Below, in pieces: positions 1-7,744 of a DNA stretch of 64,000 bases. The stretch's first letter is position 1. Every line of letters starts with the position of its first letter. The notes under the pieces were generated by a model. It was given only the letters and a program-made list of their open reading frames with translations, had not been told where the DNA came from and did not search any database. The stretch comes from Mesorhizobium xinjiangense. Lineage in GTDB: Bacteria; Pseudomonadota; Alphaproteobacteria; Rhizobiales; Rhizobiaceae. Position numbers and translations under genes: made by a program. The stretch spans positions 124,001 to 188,000 of the forward strand of contig NZ_WOAC01000003.1 in assembly GCF_009749525.1 (NCBI RefSeq), read 5' to 3'.

Positions 1-253
1 AGGCGGGCATGGCCAGCGCCAGCATGACGAGCGCACCGGCGGCTCCGAGCGTCATGCCTTCGCTGAAAAGTTCGACAATGGCGCGCCGCCAGCCATAGAC
101 GCGAAAGCGGCGACAAAAGATCGTCACCGTCTCCCAGAACCGGCCGGCCCTGGATGCCGCCTCGTAGAGCGTTGTATCGAACCACGCATCGAATTCGAGA
201 AGGCGTGTCGCCCTGGGCGCCCTGGATTTGCGTGGCTCGAAGGGGTGTTCCAT
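1..253 (-). CDS. Class A penicillin-binding protein (PBP1 family), N-terminal part, cut by window edge
   Basis: Only the first 84 residues or so lie in the window; the gene runs off the left edge on the minus strand. The start is the ATG whose complement is at 251-253. The translation opens with a basic cytoplasmic stretch (MEHPFEPRKSRAPRATR), then a conserved-looking LLEFDAWFDTTLYEA segment. A VYGWRRAIVELFSEGMTLGA segment follows, and then a hydrophobic stretch (ALVMLALAMPA) that would be the membrane anchor. This arrangement is what I know from rhizobial bifunctional transglycosylase/transpeptidases of the PBP1A type, which polymerise and cross-link peptidoglycan in the periplasm. The catalytic domains are outside the window, so the call rests on the N-terminal signature alone. 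Confidence 0.7.
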   Translation of the reverse strand, partial: MEHPFEPRKSRAPRATRLLEFDAWFDTTLYEAASRAGRFWETVTIFCRRFRVYGWRRAIVELFSEGMTLGAAGALVMLALAMPA

Positions 254-480
254 CGGAACGACGTCCCGCACTCGTGAAACATTCGCGCGCACCAACAATT
301 GCGCGCACGCCAAATCGCCGCCCCCCAGGCGAGCTTCTTTTGTCGCCGATTTCGCGTGAGCGAACAAGGAGATTCGCAGATGAGACAACCCTAATGCGAA
401 ACAGCGTAAATCTGAAGAAAGCCAGCTGGCACAACCGGAGAAGCCGGATTGGCAAGCCTGCCCGACGCAGCGGAAGCTTG

Positions 481-1467
481 CTACGAACCTGCAGTGCCAT
501 CGCTTTGAATGTTTGAGACGGCCTTGCTGCTTTCCCGCAAGCATCCGCCGGTCCCATCGGCCGCGGTGGTCCGTGCCCGTTCCTGCCGCTTGAGGATTTC
601 GATGAACAGCCTGACCTTGGCGGGCCGGAATCGGGTGGCGGGATAGATGGAATGGATGCCGCCGGTCGGCAACGTCCAGTCGGGCAGGAGATGAACCAGG
701 CGTCCCGCAGCGATGTCGCCTGCGACCCGGAAATCCGGAAACACAGAGACCGCCGCACCGGCGAGAACGCAGGCATATGCGGCCGGCGTCTTGTCGGCTG
801 AAATTGATGAGCGTGCCTCAATGATCAACTTTTCAGATTTGCCGCGCGAGAACTGCCAGCGCAGAGGCGCTTTCAGGGCATTGTTGGCGACCCATGGCAG
901 GGCCTCGACCGCCTTTGGATCAAGGCGCAACGGCAAGTGTCGCGCCAGCGCGGGCGAGCCGACAAGAAACTGTTGGAACGTGCCGAGCCTTTGCGCCGGG
1001 TAGCTGGAGTCGGTTGGCCAACCGACGCGGATCGCGACGTCGAGCGACTTCTCCGAGAAATCGAAGACGTTGTCGTCAAAGGTCACGTCAACCCGCATGT
1101 GGGGGTAGCGCTGCATGAAGAGTGCGATGGCGGGACCAACCGCCATCGCACCATAGTCGATTGGAGCGGAGATGGCGAGCGTGCCCGTCGGGATGGCAGC
1201 GCTGCTGGAGATGTCGGCGAAGGCCGATCCGGCATCCCGCAGGATCACAGCACAACGATCGTAGAACAATCGTCCGGTTTCGGTCGACTGAACGCGCCGG
1301 GTCGTCCGCGCCAGGAGCGTTACACCGAGTTCTTCCTCGAGCTTCTTGACCTGGTGGCTGACGACGGCCTTGGCAACCCCCAGCCGATCGCCCGCGGCCG
1401 TGAACGACCCGGTTTCAACCACGGCCGCGAAGAAGGGCAGACGGTTGAGGTTCAGAAGTTCCGTCAC
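481..1467 (-). CDS. LysR family transcriptional regulator
   Basis: 328 residues. The N-terminal winged helix-turn-helix is clear at residues 1-60 (LNRLPFFAAVVETGSFTAAG, then VVSHQVKKLEEELGVTLLAR), followed by a LysR substrate-binding domain with PTGTLAISAP near residue 95. It resembles the subgroup usually annotated as DsdA/AaeR-like regulators. The C-terminus is about 30 residues longer than usual, with a low-complexity Ser/Ala/Gly tail after RQERARTT. It is divergent from the NAD(P)-binding protein gene at 1593, with 125 bp between the starts. That is the classic LysR arrangement in which the regulator controls the divergent gene and itself. The inducer is unknown. Confidence 0.9.
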   Translation of the reverse strand: MTELLNLNRLPFFAAVVETGSFTAAGDRLGVAKAVVSHQVKKLEEELGVTLLARTTRRVQSTETGRLFYDRCAVILRDAGSAFADISSSAAIPTGTLAISAPIDYGAMAVGPAIALFMQRYPHMRVDVTFDDNVFDFSEKSLDVAIRVGWPTDSSYPAQRLGTFQQFLVGSPALARHLPLRLDPKAVEALPWVANNALKAPLRWQFSRGKSEKLIIEARSSISADKTPAAYACVLAGAAVSVFPDFRVAGDIAAGRLVHLLPDWTLPTGGIHSIYPATRFRPAKVRLFIEILKRQERARTTAADGTGGCLRESSKAVSNIQSDGTAGS

Positions 1468-1487
1468 GGCGATTGTCCGATCAGTTG

Positions 1488-1500
1488 ATACATATTGTAT
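1488..1500. promoter_or_regulatory. Candidate LysR operator
   Basis: ATACATATTGTAT is an interrupted dyad with the T-N11-A form expected of LysR-type sites. It lies 21 bases from the lysR start and about 90 bases before the divergent gene. Assignment is by motif and position only. Confidence 0.45.
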
Positions 1501-1592
1501 GATTGTTGATCATTTTTCGATCGGCGACAACTTGCTATTGTTTCTTGCGGGGAGGATGCAACCTTGGAAGCAATGCAGAGGCAGACCGTCCC

Positions 1593-2201
1593 ATGAAAAT
1601 CGCTCTCATTGGCGCCACCGGCAATGTCGGCTCGCGCATCCTCGCCGAACTTGTCAGCCGCGGTCACGAGGTCACGGCCATCGTGCGCCATCCCGAAAAG
1701 GTCCCAAACGGCGCCGGAGTGACTGCGAAGAAGGGCGACGTGTACGACAAGGACGGGCTCGCCGCCCTGCTCAAGGGCCACGATGCGGTAATCAGCAGCG
1801 TGCATTTCACTGCCAGCGATCCGAAGACGCTGGTCGAGGCCGTCCGCGACTCCGGCGTGAAGCGTTATCTGGTCGTCGGCGGCGCCGGCAGCCTGGAGGT
1901 TGCGCCGGGCGTGACGTTGGTCTCGACGCCGGATTTCCCGCCCGAATACAAGGCCGAGGCGACGAAAGGGGGAGAGTTCCTCAACATGCTTCACGGTGAA
2001 GGGGAAATCGACTGGACGTTCCTGTCGCCATCGGCGGCGTTTGTGCCGGGCGAGCGCACTGGTAAATTCCGCCTCGGCGGTGACCAACTCCTGACCACCA
2101 ACAAGGGCAGCAGCATTTCCTTCGAGGACTACGCGATCGCCCTGGTCGACGAGCTGGAGAAGCCCGCGCACAGCCGCCAGCGCTTCACCGTGGGCTACTG
2201 A
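1593..2201 (+). CDS. NAD(P)-binding Rossmann protein (NmrA/atypical SDR type)
   Basis: 202 residues starting MKIALIGATGNVGSRI, so the glycine-rich GATGNVG dinucleotide motif is at residues 7-13. The rest fits the NmrA/YwnB-like atypical short-chain dehydrogenase family: EVTAIVRHPEKV after the second strand, GDVYDKDGL, then HDAVISSV and YLVVGGAGSLEV. These proteins often act as redox sensors or quinone/epimerase-type enzymes, and the classical SDR catalytic YxxxK is not obvious. The ATG at 1593 is chosen because it begins directly at the Rossmann strand and has GAGG about 12 bases upstream. It is probably regulated by the divergent LysR protein. Confidence 0.85.
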   Translation: MKIALIGATGNVGSRILAELVSRGHEVTAIVRHPEKVPNGAGVTAKKGDVYDKDGLAALLKGHDAVISSVHFTASDPKTLVEAVRDSGVKRYLVVGGAGSLEVAPGVTLVSTPDFPPEYKAEATKGGEFLNMLHGEGEIDWTFLSPSAAFVPGERTGKFRLGGDQLLTTNKGSSISFEDYAIALVDELEKPAHSRQRFTVGY

Positions 2202-2273
2202 AGTTCGCAACGCATACTGGTACTGGTTTCTCGCACTGCTTCTCTGCGCCTCACGGCAAACAGCAAACGGGGT

Positions 2274-2645
2274 ATGACAATGATCTCGAGATCCGCGGTG
2301 TTCAGCTACGCAGAACACAAATACAACACGTCACCCGACTACCCATGGAGCAACTACCAGCATTACGCGACCCTGCGGCACAAGGATTCCGACAAGTGGT
2401 ACGCCCTGGTCATGACGGTTTCGCGAGAGAAACTCGGCATCGCCGGAGAAGGCGAGGTTGATGTCGTCAACATCAAATGCAGGCCCGACGCTGTGGGATC
2501 GTTGCGCATGATGAAAGGCTTCCTGCCTGCCTATCACATGAACAAGGAGCATTGGCTCACCGTACTGCTCGACGGATCAGTCCCGGAAAACGAGGTCTAT
2601 AACTTGATAGACGACAGCTACCAACTGACTGAAGGGGGCCAATAG
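2274..2645 (+). CDS. MmcQ/YjbR family protein
   Basis: 123 residues matching the YjbR/MmcQ fold family (DUF419). The pattern seen is YPWSNYQHYATLRHKDSDKW, then ALVMTVSREKLG, VDVVNIKC, GFLPAYHMNKEHW and LLDGSVP. The family has a CyaY-like fold and is often described as DNA-binding, but its molecular role is unsettled. The gene stands alone, 72 bp after the Rossmann protein and 126 bp before the solute-binding protein. The start has no strong ribosome-binding site, and the second ATG two codons in is equally possible. Confidence 0.85.
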   Translation: MTMISRSAVFSYAEHKYNTSPDYPWSNYQHYATLRHKDSDKWYALVMTVSREKLGIAGEGEVDVVNIKCRPDAVGSLRMMKGFLPAYHMNKEHWLTVLLDGSVPENEVYNLIDDSYQLTEGGQ

Positions 2646-2771
2646 AACGGAAGACGCTGCTACCAACGCAAGGGCACGAACAGGAGATACGGCCATGGCC
2701 ACGACCGCCAGCGACATCGGACCAAGTGGACGGCCCTGACAGTGCGCCAATCGATCATAGGAGAGACTGGG

Positions 2772-3893
2772 ATGACGATCAGCAGAAGACGCATTCTCAG
2801 CGCCGGGGCGACGCTCGGCGCATACGCCATGGTGCGTTCGACAAATGCGTTCGCCCTTGACACTCCAACCGCGCCACCGCCCGACATCGAGGTCCGCTCG
2901 CTCGACGAACTCTATAGCGCGGCGATCGCGGAGGGCGGCAAGCTCGTCGTCTATGCGGGCGGCGACGTTCCCGACGGCAATGTCGCGACCGAAAATGCCT
3001 TCAAGGCGCGTTTTCCCGAGATCGACGTCCGCATCATCACAGATCTTAGCAAATATCATGACACGCGCATCGATCAGCAGATCGCGCGCGGGCGCCTGGA
3101 ATGCGATGTCGCGCATCTGCAGACCATGCACGACTATGACCGCTGGAAGGCAGCCGACCTGATCGAGCCCTACAAGCCGCTCGGCTGGGACGCCGTCTAT
3201 CCCGAATTCAAGGATCCCGACGGCGCCTTCACCGCGATCAGAATATTCTCCTTCAGCAATGTCGTGGCCGCAGATCTCCCCGAAGACGAGACGCCACGCG
3301 ATGCTCCCGACTATCTCGACCCACGGCACAAGGGAAAGCTCGTGCTTACCTACCCGCACGATGACGACGCGGTGCTGTTCCAGTTCGACCGTATCGTTTC
3401 GACTTATGGCTGGGATTTTGTCGACCGTCTGATGGCACAGGATGTGCAGTGGATCCGCGGCACCGTTCCGGCTTCACGCGTCGTTCAGGCGGGTGAGAAG
3501 GTCGCCACCTTTACGGCTTCCGGCGCACTGGCGCCCACGCAGACATCGCGTTTCCTGCTGCCGCGCAACGACACGTTCCTCACCTGGCCGCAAATGGCTG
3601 CAATCTTCCGCGCCTCGCCGCACAAGGAGGCCGCGCGCCTCTACCTGAGCTGGATGCTGGACAAGGCGACGATCGAGGCTTCGCCGTTTCAAAGGGTCGT
3701 GCGCCGCGATGTCGCCAATCCCGCCGGATTCGATCCCGTGTTTGCCTACAACACCGACCCGACCGCGTTCCGCCGCTTCATGGCCGATCGCGGCAGGATC
3801 GAGCGCCTCAAGGGGCAGTTCGAGCATCTGATCGGACCGGCGACCGGCGACAACCCGACCCAGGCCAAGGGACTTTATCTGGTCGATACCTGA
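2772..3893 (+). CDS. ABC transporter substrate-binding protein (type 1 / Fbp-like), Tat-exported
   Basis: 373 residues from the ATG at 2772, preceded by a GGAGAG sequence. A GTG 30 bases upstream would add ten residues and is less likely. The N-terminus has a twin-arginine signal (MTISRRRILSAGATLGAYAM). The mature part has GKLVVYAGGDVPDGN and the NAFKARFPEIDVRIITDLS pattern typical of family-1 solute-binding proteins for iron(III), thiamine or spermidine-like ligands. No permease or ATPase gene is adjacent, so it is an orphan binding protein and its ligand cannot be assigned. Confidence 0.8.
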   Translation: MTISRRRILSAGATLGAYAMVRSTNAFALDTPTAPPPDIEVRSLDELYSAAIAEGGKLVVYAGGDVPDGNVATENAFKARFPEIDVRIITDLSKYHDTRIDQQIARGRLECDVAHLQTMHDYDRWKAADLIEPYKPLGWDAVYPEFKDPDGAFTAIRIFSFSNVVAADLPEDETPRDAPDYLDPRHKGKLVLTYPHDDDAVLFQFDRIVSTYGWDFVDRLMAQDVQWIRGTVPASRVVQAGEKVATFTASGALAPTQTSRFLLPRNDTFLTWPQMAAIFRASPHKEAARLYLSWMLDKATIEASPFQRVVRRDVANPAGFDPVFAYNTDPTAFRRFMADRGRIERLKGQFEHLIGPATGDNPTQAKGLYLVDT

Positions 3894-3936
3894 CGGAAGG
3901 GGCGGACGGCGTCGGCAAAAATTTAGGAATTTATTC

Positions 3937-3965
3937 TTGACACCGTGACGGTGCTTTGGTAGGGT
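3937..3965 (+). promoter_or_regulatory. Promoter of the GTA operon with overlapping palindrome
   Basis: TTGACA at 3937-3942 and TAGGGT at 3960-3965 are separated by 17 bases, a good housekeeping-type promoter placed 59 bases before the first GTA gene. The perfect odd dyad CACCGTGACGGTG (3941-3953) overlaps the -35 box and fills most of the spacer. A bound protein there would block RNA polymerase, so a repressor operator is inferred. Confidence 0.6.
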
Positions 3966-4023
3966 TTCGTCATCGTCGGAATTGTGCCCCGATGGCGGCG
4001 CACCGAATTTTCAGGGATCATCG

Positions 4024-4509
4024 ATGGCGAAGAACACGACGCTCAAGTGGGCGGCGGCGCGCCCGCTTTACGAAAGCGGGGCGGCCTCGCCGCAAATGCT
4101 GGCAGCGCTGACGGGCTATGCGCAAAGCACGATCGAGCGGCGTATCAGCGCCGAAGGCTGGACGAATGGGCGTGCGGCCGAGGAGGGCGATGCGCTAAAG
4201 GCGAGACTGCACCGCCAACTGGTGCATTGGATCGGGCAGATCGAACAACTGGCCAAGGACGGGGAGGAAGGGAGCGCCGCCCCCGACAAGGCGAAGATCG
4301 AAACGATCGGCGCGCTGGTGCGCACGCTCGAAAAGATCGGCGACCTGACGCGCCTCCACAAACCGCAAGAAAAGAACAACAACAATGCGGAAACCGCTTC
4401 GGTTCTCGAACGTATCCATCAGCGCATCGTCGAACTGGCCGACGAGCACGCCAGACAGATTGCCGCTCAAAGGACTGACGGAACGGCAAGCGCGGCTGGT
4501 CGGAAATGA
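4024..4509 (+). CDS. GTA small terminase-like protein (gp1)
   Basis: 161 residues from the ATG at 4024, which has AGGGA seven bases upstream; an ATG at 3982 in the same frame lacks this. An N-terminal helix-turn-helix (ALTGYAQSTIERRISAEGW) is followed by a helical middle (LKARLHRQLVHWIGQIEQLAK) and a charged C-terminal helix. This is how GTA and phage small terminase subunits look; they bind DNA and load the packaging motor. It is the first gene of the operon and overlaps the large terminase remnant by about 50 bases. The gene is intact, but the motor it would serve is broken. Confidence 0.7.
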   Translation: MAKNTTLKWAAARPLYESGAASPQMLAALTGYAQSTIERRISAEGWTNGRAAEEGDALKARLHRQLVHWIGQIEQLAKDGEEGSAAPDKAKIETIGALVRTLEKIGDLTRLHKPQEKNNNNAETASVLERIHQRIVELADEHARQIAAQRTDGTASAAGRK

Positions 4510-4740
4510 GTGGTTCCTTCAGGCCCGCGCGGCGCAGTACCCGCTTGATGAGCCGACGGGCATCTGGCTCGTTATCGGCGGGCGCGGATCGGGCAAGACG
4601 CGTCTCGGCGCGGAATGGGTGCACGGGCTCGTCAACGGTTTTGCGCCGTTTGCCCGGCGCAAGTTCGAGCGCATCGCGCTGATCGGCGAGACGCTGGGCG
4701 ACGTGCGCGAGGTGATGATCGACGGGCCATCCGGGATTGC
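4460..4740 (+). pseudogene. GTA large terminase, N-terminal fragment (gp2 remnant)
   Basis: From a TTG at 4460 the frame reads LPLKGLTERQARLVGNEWF, then IWLVIGGRGSGKTRLGAEWVHG with an intact Walker A (GGRGSGKT). It continues to FERIALIGETLGDVREVMIDG. This is the start of a GTA/HK97-type large terminase, the ATPase-nuclease that packages DNA. The homology stops after about 93 residues, near 4740. There the sequence changes to the second half of a head-closure gene in another frame. Walker B and the nuclease domain are missing. The open frame runs on to 4909, but those residues are out-of-frame translation of the next gene. Confidence 0.8.
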
Positions 4741-4983
4741 AACGATCGCCAGACCGTCGACACGGTCTTCGGCCTGGTCGAGGTGCTTGCCAGAACGGCG
4801 GTGCCGCAGGCCGGCCAGCACCTCGAGATTGGCACGCACCAAGTCGTTGTCAGGCATCGCGGCGACATCGCCGCCGGCATGCGCTTTCGGGTCGGCGGGC
4901 GGGCGTTGACGATCCTGACAGTCGGCGATCCGGACCAGACGGGCCGCTATCTTGTCTGCCGGACCAGAGAGGTGTCGCCGTGA
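4741..4983 (+). pseudogene. GTA head-closure / head-tail adaptor protein, C-terminal fragment (gp7 remnant)
   Basis: In frame 1 the sequence reads NDRQTVDTVFGLVEVLARTA, then THQVVVRHRGDIAAGMRFRVGG, RALTILTVGDPDQTGRYL and a stop at 4981-4983. This matches the last 80 or so residues of SPP1 gp16-like head-tail joining proteins of GTA clusters. The N-terminal 25-30 residues and any start codon are gone, because this end is fused to the terminase fragment. The 122-residue open frame that begins at 4615 has an artificial N-terminus made from terminase DNA in the wrong frame. Confidence 0.75.
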
Positions 4984-5135
4984 CATCAAGCCTTCATCTG
5001 ACATTGCAGGGTCTTCTGCGGGCGCTGGGAACGGCGCGGGACGTCCGGGCCGGAGCGCGGCGGGACGATCGTGCGGGCAGGCGGCGCAACGTCAACGCCA
5101 CTGAAGGAGCAAGCGATGAGCCATCCGGCCCTTGA
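4980..5135 (+). CDS. Possible 51-residue protein of the GTA cluster
   Basis: A GTG at 4980 overlaps the stop of the head-closure remnant by four bases (GTGA), a usual sign of translational coupling. It opens with MTSSLHLTLQGLLRALGTAR, then becomes Arg-rich and ends inside gp8, overlapping its start by 20 bases. I recognise no family. The coupling is the main argument for it; the short length and basic composition argue against. Confidence 0.35.
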   Translation: MTSSLHLTLQGLLRALGTARDVRAGARRDDRAGRRRNVNATEGASDEPSGP

Positions 5136-5523
5136 ACTGCAAAAGGCGGTCTTTGCCGCCTTGAGCGCGGATGCCGGGCTCGTCGCCCGTCTCGGCGGCG
5201 CGTATATCTACGATCCCGTGCCGGCAAGCCAGGCCTTTCCCTATGTGAGCTTCGGCAAGGCGACGATGCGCGACTGGAGCACGGCGAGCGAGGCCGGCAG
5301 CGAGCACCGCATCGTGCTCGACGTGTGGTCGAAGGCGAAGGGCAGGGCCGAGGCGCTACGCATCATGGACGATATCCGCGCCTGTCTCGACCAGGTGCTG
5401 CCGCCGCTTGCCGACCATGTTCTGGTGAGCTTGGCCTTCGAGGCGAGCGAACTCGGCTTCGACGACGATCTCGCTCTCTATCACGGATCGATACGCTACC
5501 GCGCATTGATCGAGACGGCCTGA
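5116..5523 (+). CDS. GTA tail terminator protein (gp8, DUF3168)
   Basis: 135 residues, the usual length for the family. The ATG at 5116 follows GAAGGAGC. The DUF3168 pattern is clear: ALELQKAVFAALSADAGLV, then YIYDPVPASQAFPYVSFGKA, HRIVLDVWSKAKGRAEALRIMD and a LYHGSIRYRALIE C-terminus. In GTAs and siphophages this protein caps the tail tube on the head-proximal side and joins it to the head-completion proteins. It is the first fully intact structural gene after the deletion. Confidence 0.85.
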   Translation: MSHPALELQKAVFAALSADAGLVARLGGAYIYDPVPASQAFPYVSFGKATMRDWSTASEAGSEHRIVLDVWSKAKGRAEALRIMDDIRACLDQVLPPLADHVLVSLAFEASELGFDDDLALYHGSIRYRALIETA

Positions 5524-5565
5524 CCGGCACGACCCCTTATCCCAACATTCGAAAGGAGCGCGCGG

Positions 5566-5979
5566 ATGACGGCGCAAAGAGGCAAGGACCTGCTGCTCAA
5601 GCTCGATCTCGACGGGCTCGGCAATCATGTCGCGGTGGCGGGCTTGAGGACCAAGCGGCTCGCCTTCAACAGCGAGACGGTCGATATCACCAATTCCGAC
5701 TCCAGCGGGCGCTGGCGCGAACTGCTCGAAGGCAGCGGCGTCCAGCGCGCCGCGGTTTCCGGGTCCGGCATCTTCAAGGATGCCGATTCGGACGAACAGA
5801 TCCGTTCGCGATTCTTTGCCGGCGCCGTGTCGAGCTGGCAGTTCGCCATACCAGATTTCGGCATCGTGGAAGGTTCGTTCCAGATCACCGCGCTCGAATA
5901 TTCGGGCAACCACGACGGTGAGGTGACCTTCGACATCGCGCTGGAATCGGCCGGCGCCGTGAGCTTCGTGGCCACATGA
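5566..5979 (+). CDS. GTA major tail protein (gp9)
   Basis: 137 residues, the same length as the model GTA protein. AAAGGAG stands before the ATG. The features are those of TP901-1-type tail tube proteins: AQRGKDLLLKLDLDGLGN at the N-terminus, then NSETVDITNSDSSGRWRELLEG, and GSFQITALEYSGNHDGEVTFDIALESAG near the end. Hexamer rings of this protein form the tail tube. The frame is intact and its stop overlaps the gp10 start (ATGA), so production is coupled to the next gene. Confidence 0.88.
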   Translation: MTAQRGKDLLLKLDLDGLGNHVAVAGLRTKRLAFNSETVDITNSDSSGRWRELLEGSGVQRAAVSGSGIFKDADSDEQIRSRFFAGAVSSWQFAIPDFGIVEGSFQITALEYSGNHDGEVTFDIALESAGAVSFVAT

Positions 5980-6323
5980 GCGGCGTGAACGCAAGACGCG
6001 GCGAGATCGCCGCCGAATTCGACGGCAAACAATACCGGCTTTGCCTGACTCTTGGCGCGCTGGCCGAACTGGAGCAGGCCTTCGGCGTCGGCAACCTGGC
6101 CGATCTGGCGGCGCGGTTTACCGGCGGCAAGCTTGCCGCCGAGGACCTGGTGCGCATCGTCGGGGCGGGCCTGCGCGCCGGCGGTCATGCCATCGACGAC
6201 GAGGCGGTGCGCCATATGCACACGCCCGACGGCGCGGCCGGATTCGTGCGTATTGCCGGACGGCTCCTGGCGGCGACGTTCGGCACGCGTGCCGAGAAGG
6301 AGGAAACGCCGCCAAACCCTTGA
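5976..6323 (+). CDS. GTA gp10 family protein (gene transfer agent family protein)
   Basis: 115 residues, starting in the ATGA overlap with gp9. The pattern NARRGEIAAEFDGKQYRLC, LTLGALAELEQAFGV, FTGGKLAAEDLVRIVGAGLR is the GTA-gp10 family (PF11836). These small proteins act in tail assembly, probably as the first half of a chaperone pair that coats the tape measure protein. The stop overlaps the TTG of the next gene (TTGA). Confidence 0.85.
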   Translation: MSGVNARRGEIAAEFDGKQYRLCLTLGALAELEQAFGVGNLADLAARFTGGKLAAEDLVRIVGAGLRAGGHAIDDEAVRHMHTPDGAAGFVRIAGRLLAATFGTRAEKEETPPNP

Positions 6324-6571
6324 ACGCCGCAGCATCCCGCCCGGCGCCGTTTCCCTGGTCGCAGGCGATGGCGCTGGGGCTCGGCGTGCTGCGGCTTTCC
6401 CCATACCAGTTCTGGGCGATGACGCCGGCAGAGCTTGCCGCCGCGGCGGGGCTTGGCGCGCACCAATCGGGCGTGCCGGACCGCCGCACATTGGGGCGGC
6501 TGCTCGAGCGCTTCCCGGACCAAGACAGCAAAGGTCAAACGCATGACGGAGACGAATTTCCTGGACGATAA
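6320..6571 (+). CDS. GTA phage tail assembly chaperone (gp10.1)
   Basis: 83 residues from a TTG at 6320 that overlaps the gp10 stop. FPWSQAMALGLGVLRLSPYQFWAMTPAELAAA is the signature of the short GTA tail chaperones (PF09550, phage_TAC_6). The C-terminus runs into the gp11 start by about 29 bases. The gene is in the position between gp10 and the tape measure gene that other phages use for the frameshifted G/GT chaperones. Longer open frames covering this DNA in other frames are not real. Confidence 0.75.
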   Translation: MNAAASRPAPFPWSQAMALGLGVLRLSPYQFWAMTPAELAAAAGLGAHQSGVPDRRTLGRLLERFPDQDSKGQTHDGDEFPGR

Positions 6572-7082
6572 CGCATATCTGGAAAACACCAGGGTGGAGC
6601 TCGAAGATCTCGAAAGGCTCTCGCGGCGTTTCGGCACGAAATTGACGAGCGCCATGCGCAGCGCTGCGGTCAGCGGACGCGCATTGGACGACGTCTTGCG
6701 GCAGATCGGGACGAACCTGGCGGGGCTGGCGCTCGAACAGGGCCTGCAGCCGCTCAAGGAATTGTCGGGCTCCTGGTTCGCCAGCCTGTTCTCGGCCGCC
6801 CGAAACGTCCTGCCCTTTGCCGATGGTGGCGTGGTGTCGTCGCCGACCTGCTTTCCGCTCGGCGGCCAGACGGGGCTGATGGGCGAGGCCGGGGCCGAGG
6901 CGATCCTGCCGCTTGCCCGCGGCGCCGATGGAAGGCTCGGCGTCGCTGCATCGGGCAGCACGGCGCCCGTCAGCATCGTCTTCAACGTGACGAGCCCGGA
7001 TGCCGCCTCCTTCCGCAAGTCGGAAGCGCAGCTCACGGGCATGATTGCGCGCGCCGCCTCGCGCGGCCTGCGCTCCATGTAA
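6543..7082 (+). CDS. GTA tape measure protein (gp11)
   Basis: 179 residues from the ATG at 6543. An N-terminal helical part (LEDLERLSRRFGTKLTSAMRSA) leads to a hydrophobic segment (LSGSWFASLFSAARNVLPFA). A Gly-rich FADGGVVSSPTCFPL and GLMGEAGAEAILPLARG motif, common in phage tape measure C-termini, follows. GTA tape measure proteins are short because the tail is short; the model protein is about 220 residues, so this one is slightly smaller. It sets tail length and sits in the tube lumen. Confidence 0.8.
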   Translation: MTETNFLDDNAYLENTRVELEDLERLSRRFGTKLTSAMRSAAVSGRALDDVLRQIGTNLAGLALEQGLQPLKELSGSWFASLFSAARNVLPFADGGVVSSPTCFPLGGQTGLMGEAGAEAILPLARGADGRLGVAASGSTAPVSIVFNVTSPDAASFRKSEAQLTGMIARAASRGLRSM

Positions 7083-7097
7083 GGCGGGAGACGAGAC

Positions 7098-7703
7098 ATG
7101 GCTGAGTTGTCAGGCTTTCACGACGTGCTGTTTCCGCTGAAGATCTCCTTCGGCGCGACGGGCGGGCCCCGGCGGCGCAACGAGATCGTCACACTGACCT
7201 CGGGCCGCGAACAGCGCAATGCGCGCTTCGCCCATTCCAGGCGTGCCTATGACGTCGGCACGGGCCTGCGCTCGCTCGAGGATCTGCACGAACTGACCGA
7301 GTTTTACGAGGCCCGGCGCGGCTCGCTGCACGCTTTCCGCTTCCGCGACCCGTTCGACATGAAATCCTGCCGGCCGAGCGACACGGTGTCGGCAGAAGAC
7401 CAGACGATCGGCACCGGCGACGGTTCAACGGCAAGCTTTGCGCTGGCAAAGACCTACGGCGTGGGTGCCGACGCCTATCGCCGGCCGATCGGCAAGCCCG
7501 TGGCCGGCAGTGTGCGGGTCGCGGTCGATAGCGTGGAATTAGCCGAGGGAAGCCAGTTCACCGTCGATGCGGCGAGCGGAACGGTCACGTTTCTCGCCGG
7601 CAGCGTTCCCGGAAGCGGCGCGGTGATAACGGCGGGGTTCTTGTTCGACGTGCCGGTGCGCTTCGACGGCGAGGAACTGTCGATCAGCCTTGCCGCCTTC
7701 TAG
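7098..7703 (+). CDS. GTA distal tail protein (gp12, DUF2460)
   Basis: 201 residues. GGGAG precedes the ATG. FHDVLFPLKISFGATGGPRRRNEIVTL, SGREQRNARFAHSRRAYDVG and FYEARRGSLHAFRFRDPFDM are the hallmarks of DUF2460/TIGR02217, the distal tail ring of GTAs. It connects the tube to the baseplate hub. The length is normal and there is no frame damage. Confidence 0.88.
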   Translation: MAELSGFHDVLFPLKISFGATGGPRRRNEIVTLTSGREQRNARFAHSRRAYDVGTGLRSLEDLHELTEFYEARRGSLHAFRFRDPFDMKSCRPSDTVSAEDQTIGTGDGSTASFALAKTYGVGADAYRRPIGKPVAGSVRVAVDSVELAEGSQFTVDAASGTVTFLAGSVPGSGAVITAGFLFDVPVRFDGEELSISLAAF

Positions 7704-7744
7704 GCCGGGCAGGCGCCGTCCGTTCCATTGCTGGAGGTGCGGAT

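Noticed and set aside
154-516. 120-codon frame on the plus strand at the left edge
   Set aside because: It is Arg/Pro-rich and antisense to the penicillin-binding protein start and the promoter region; no family features.
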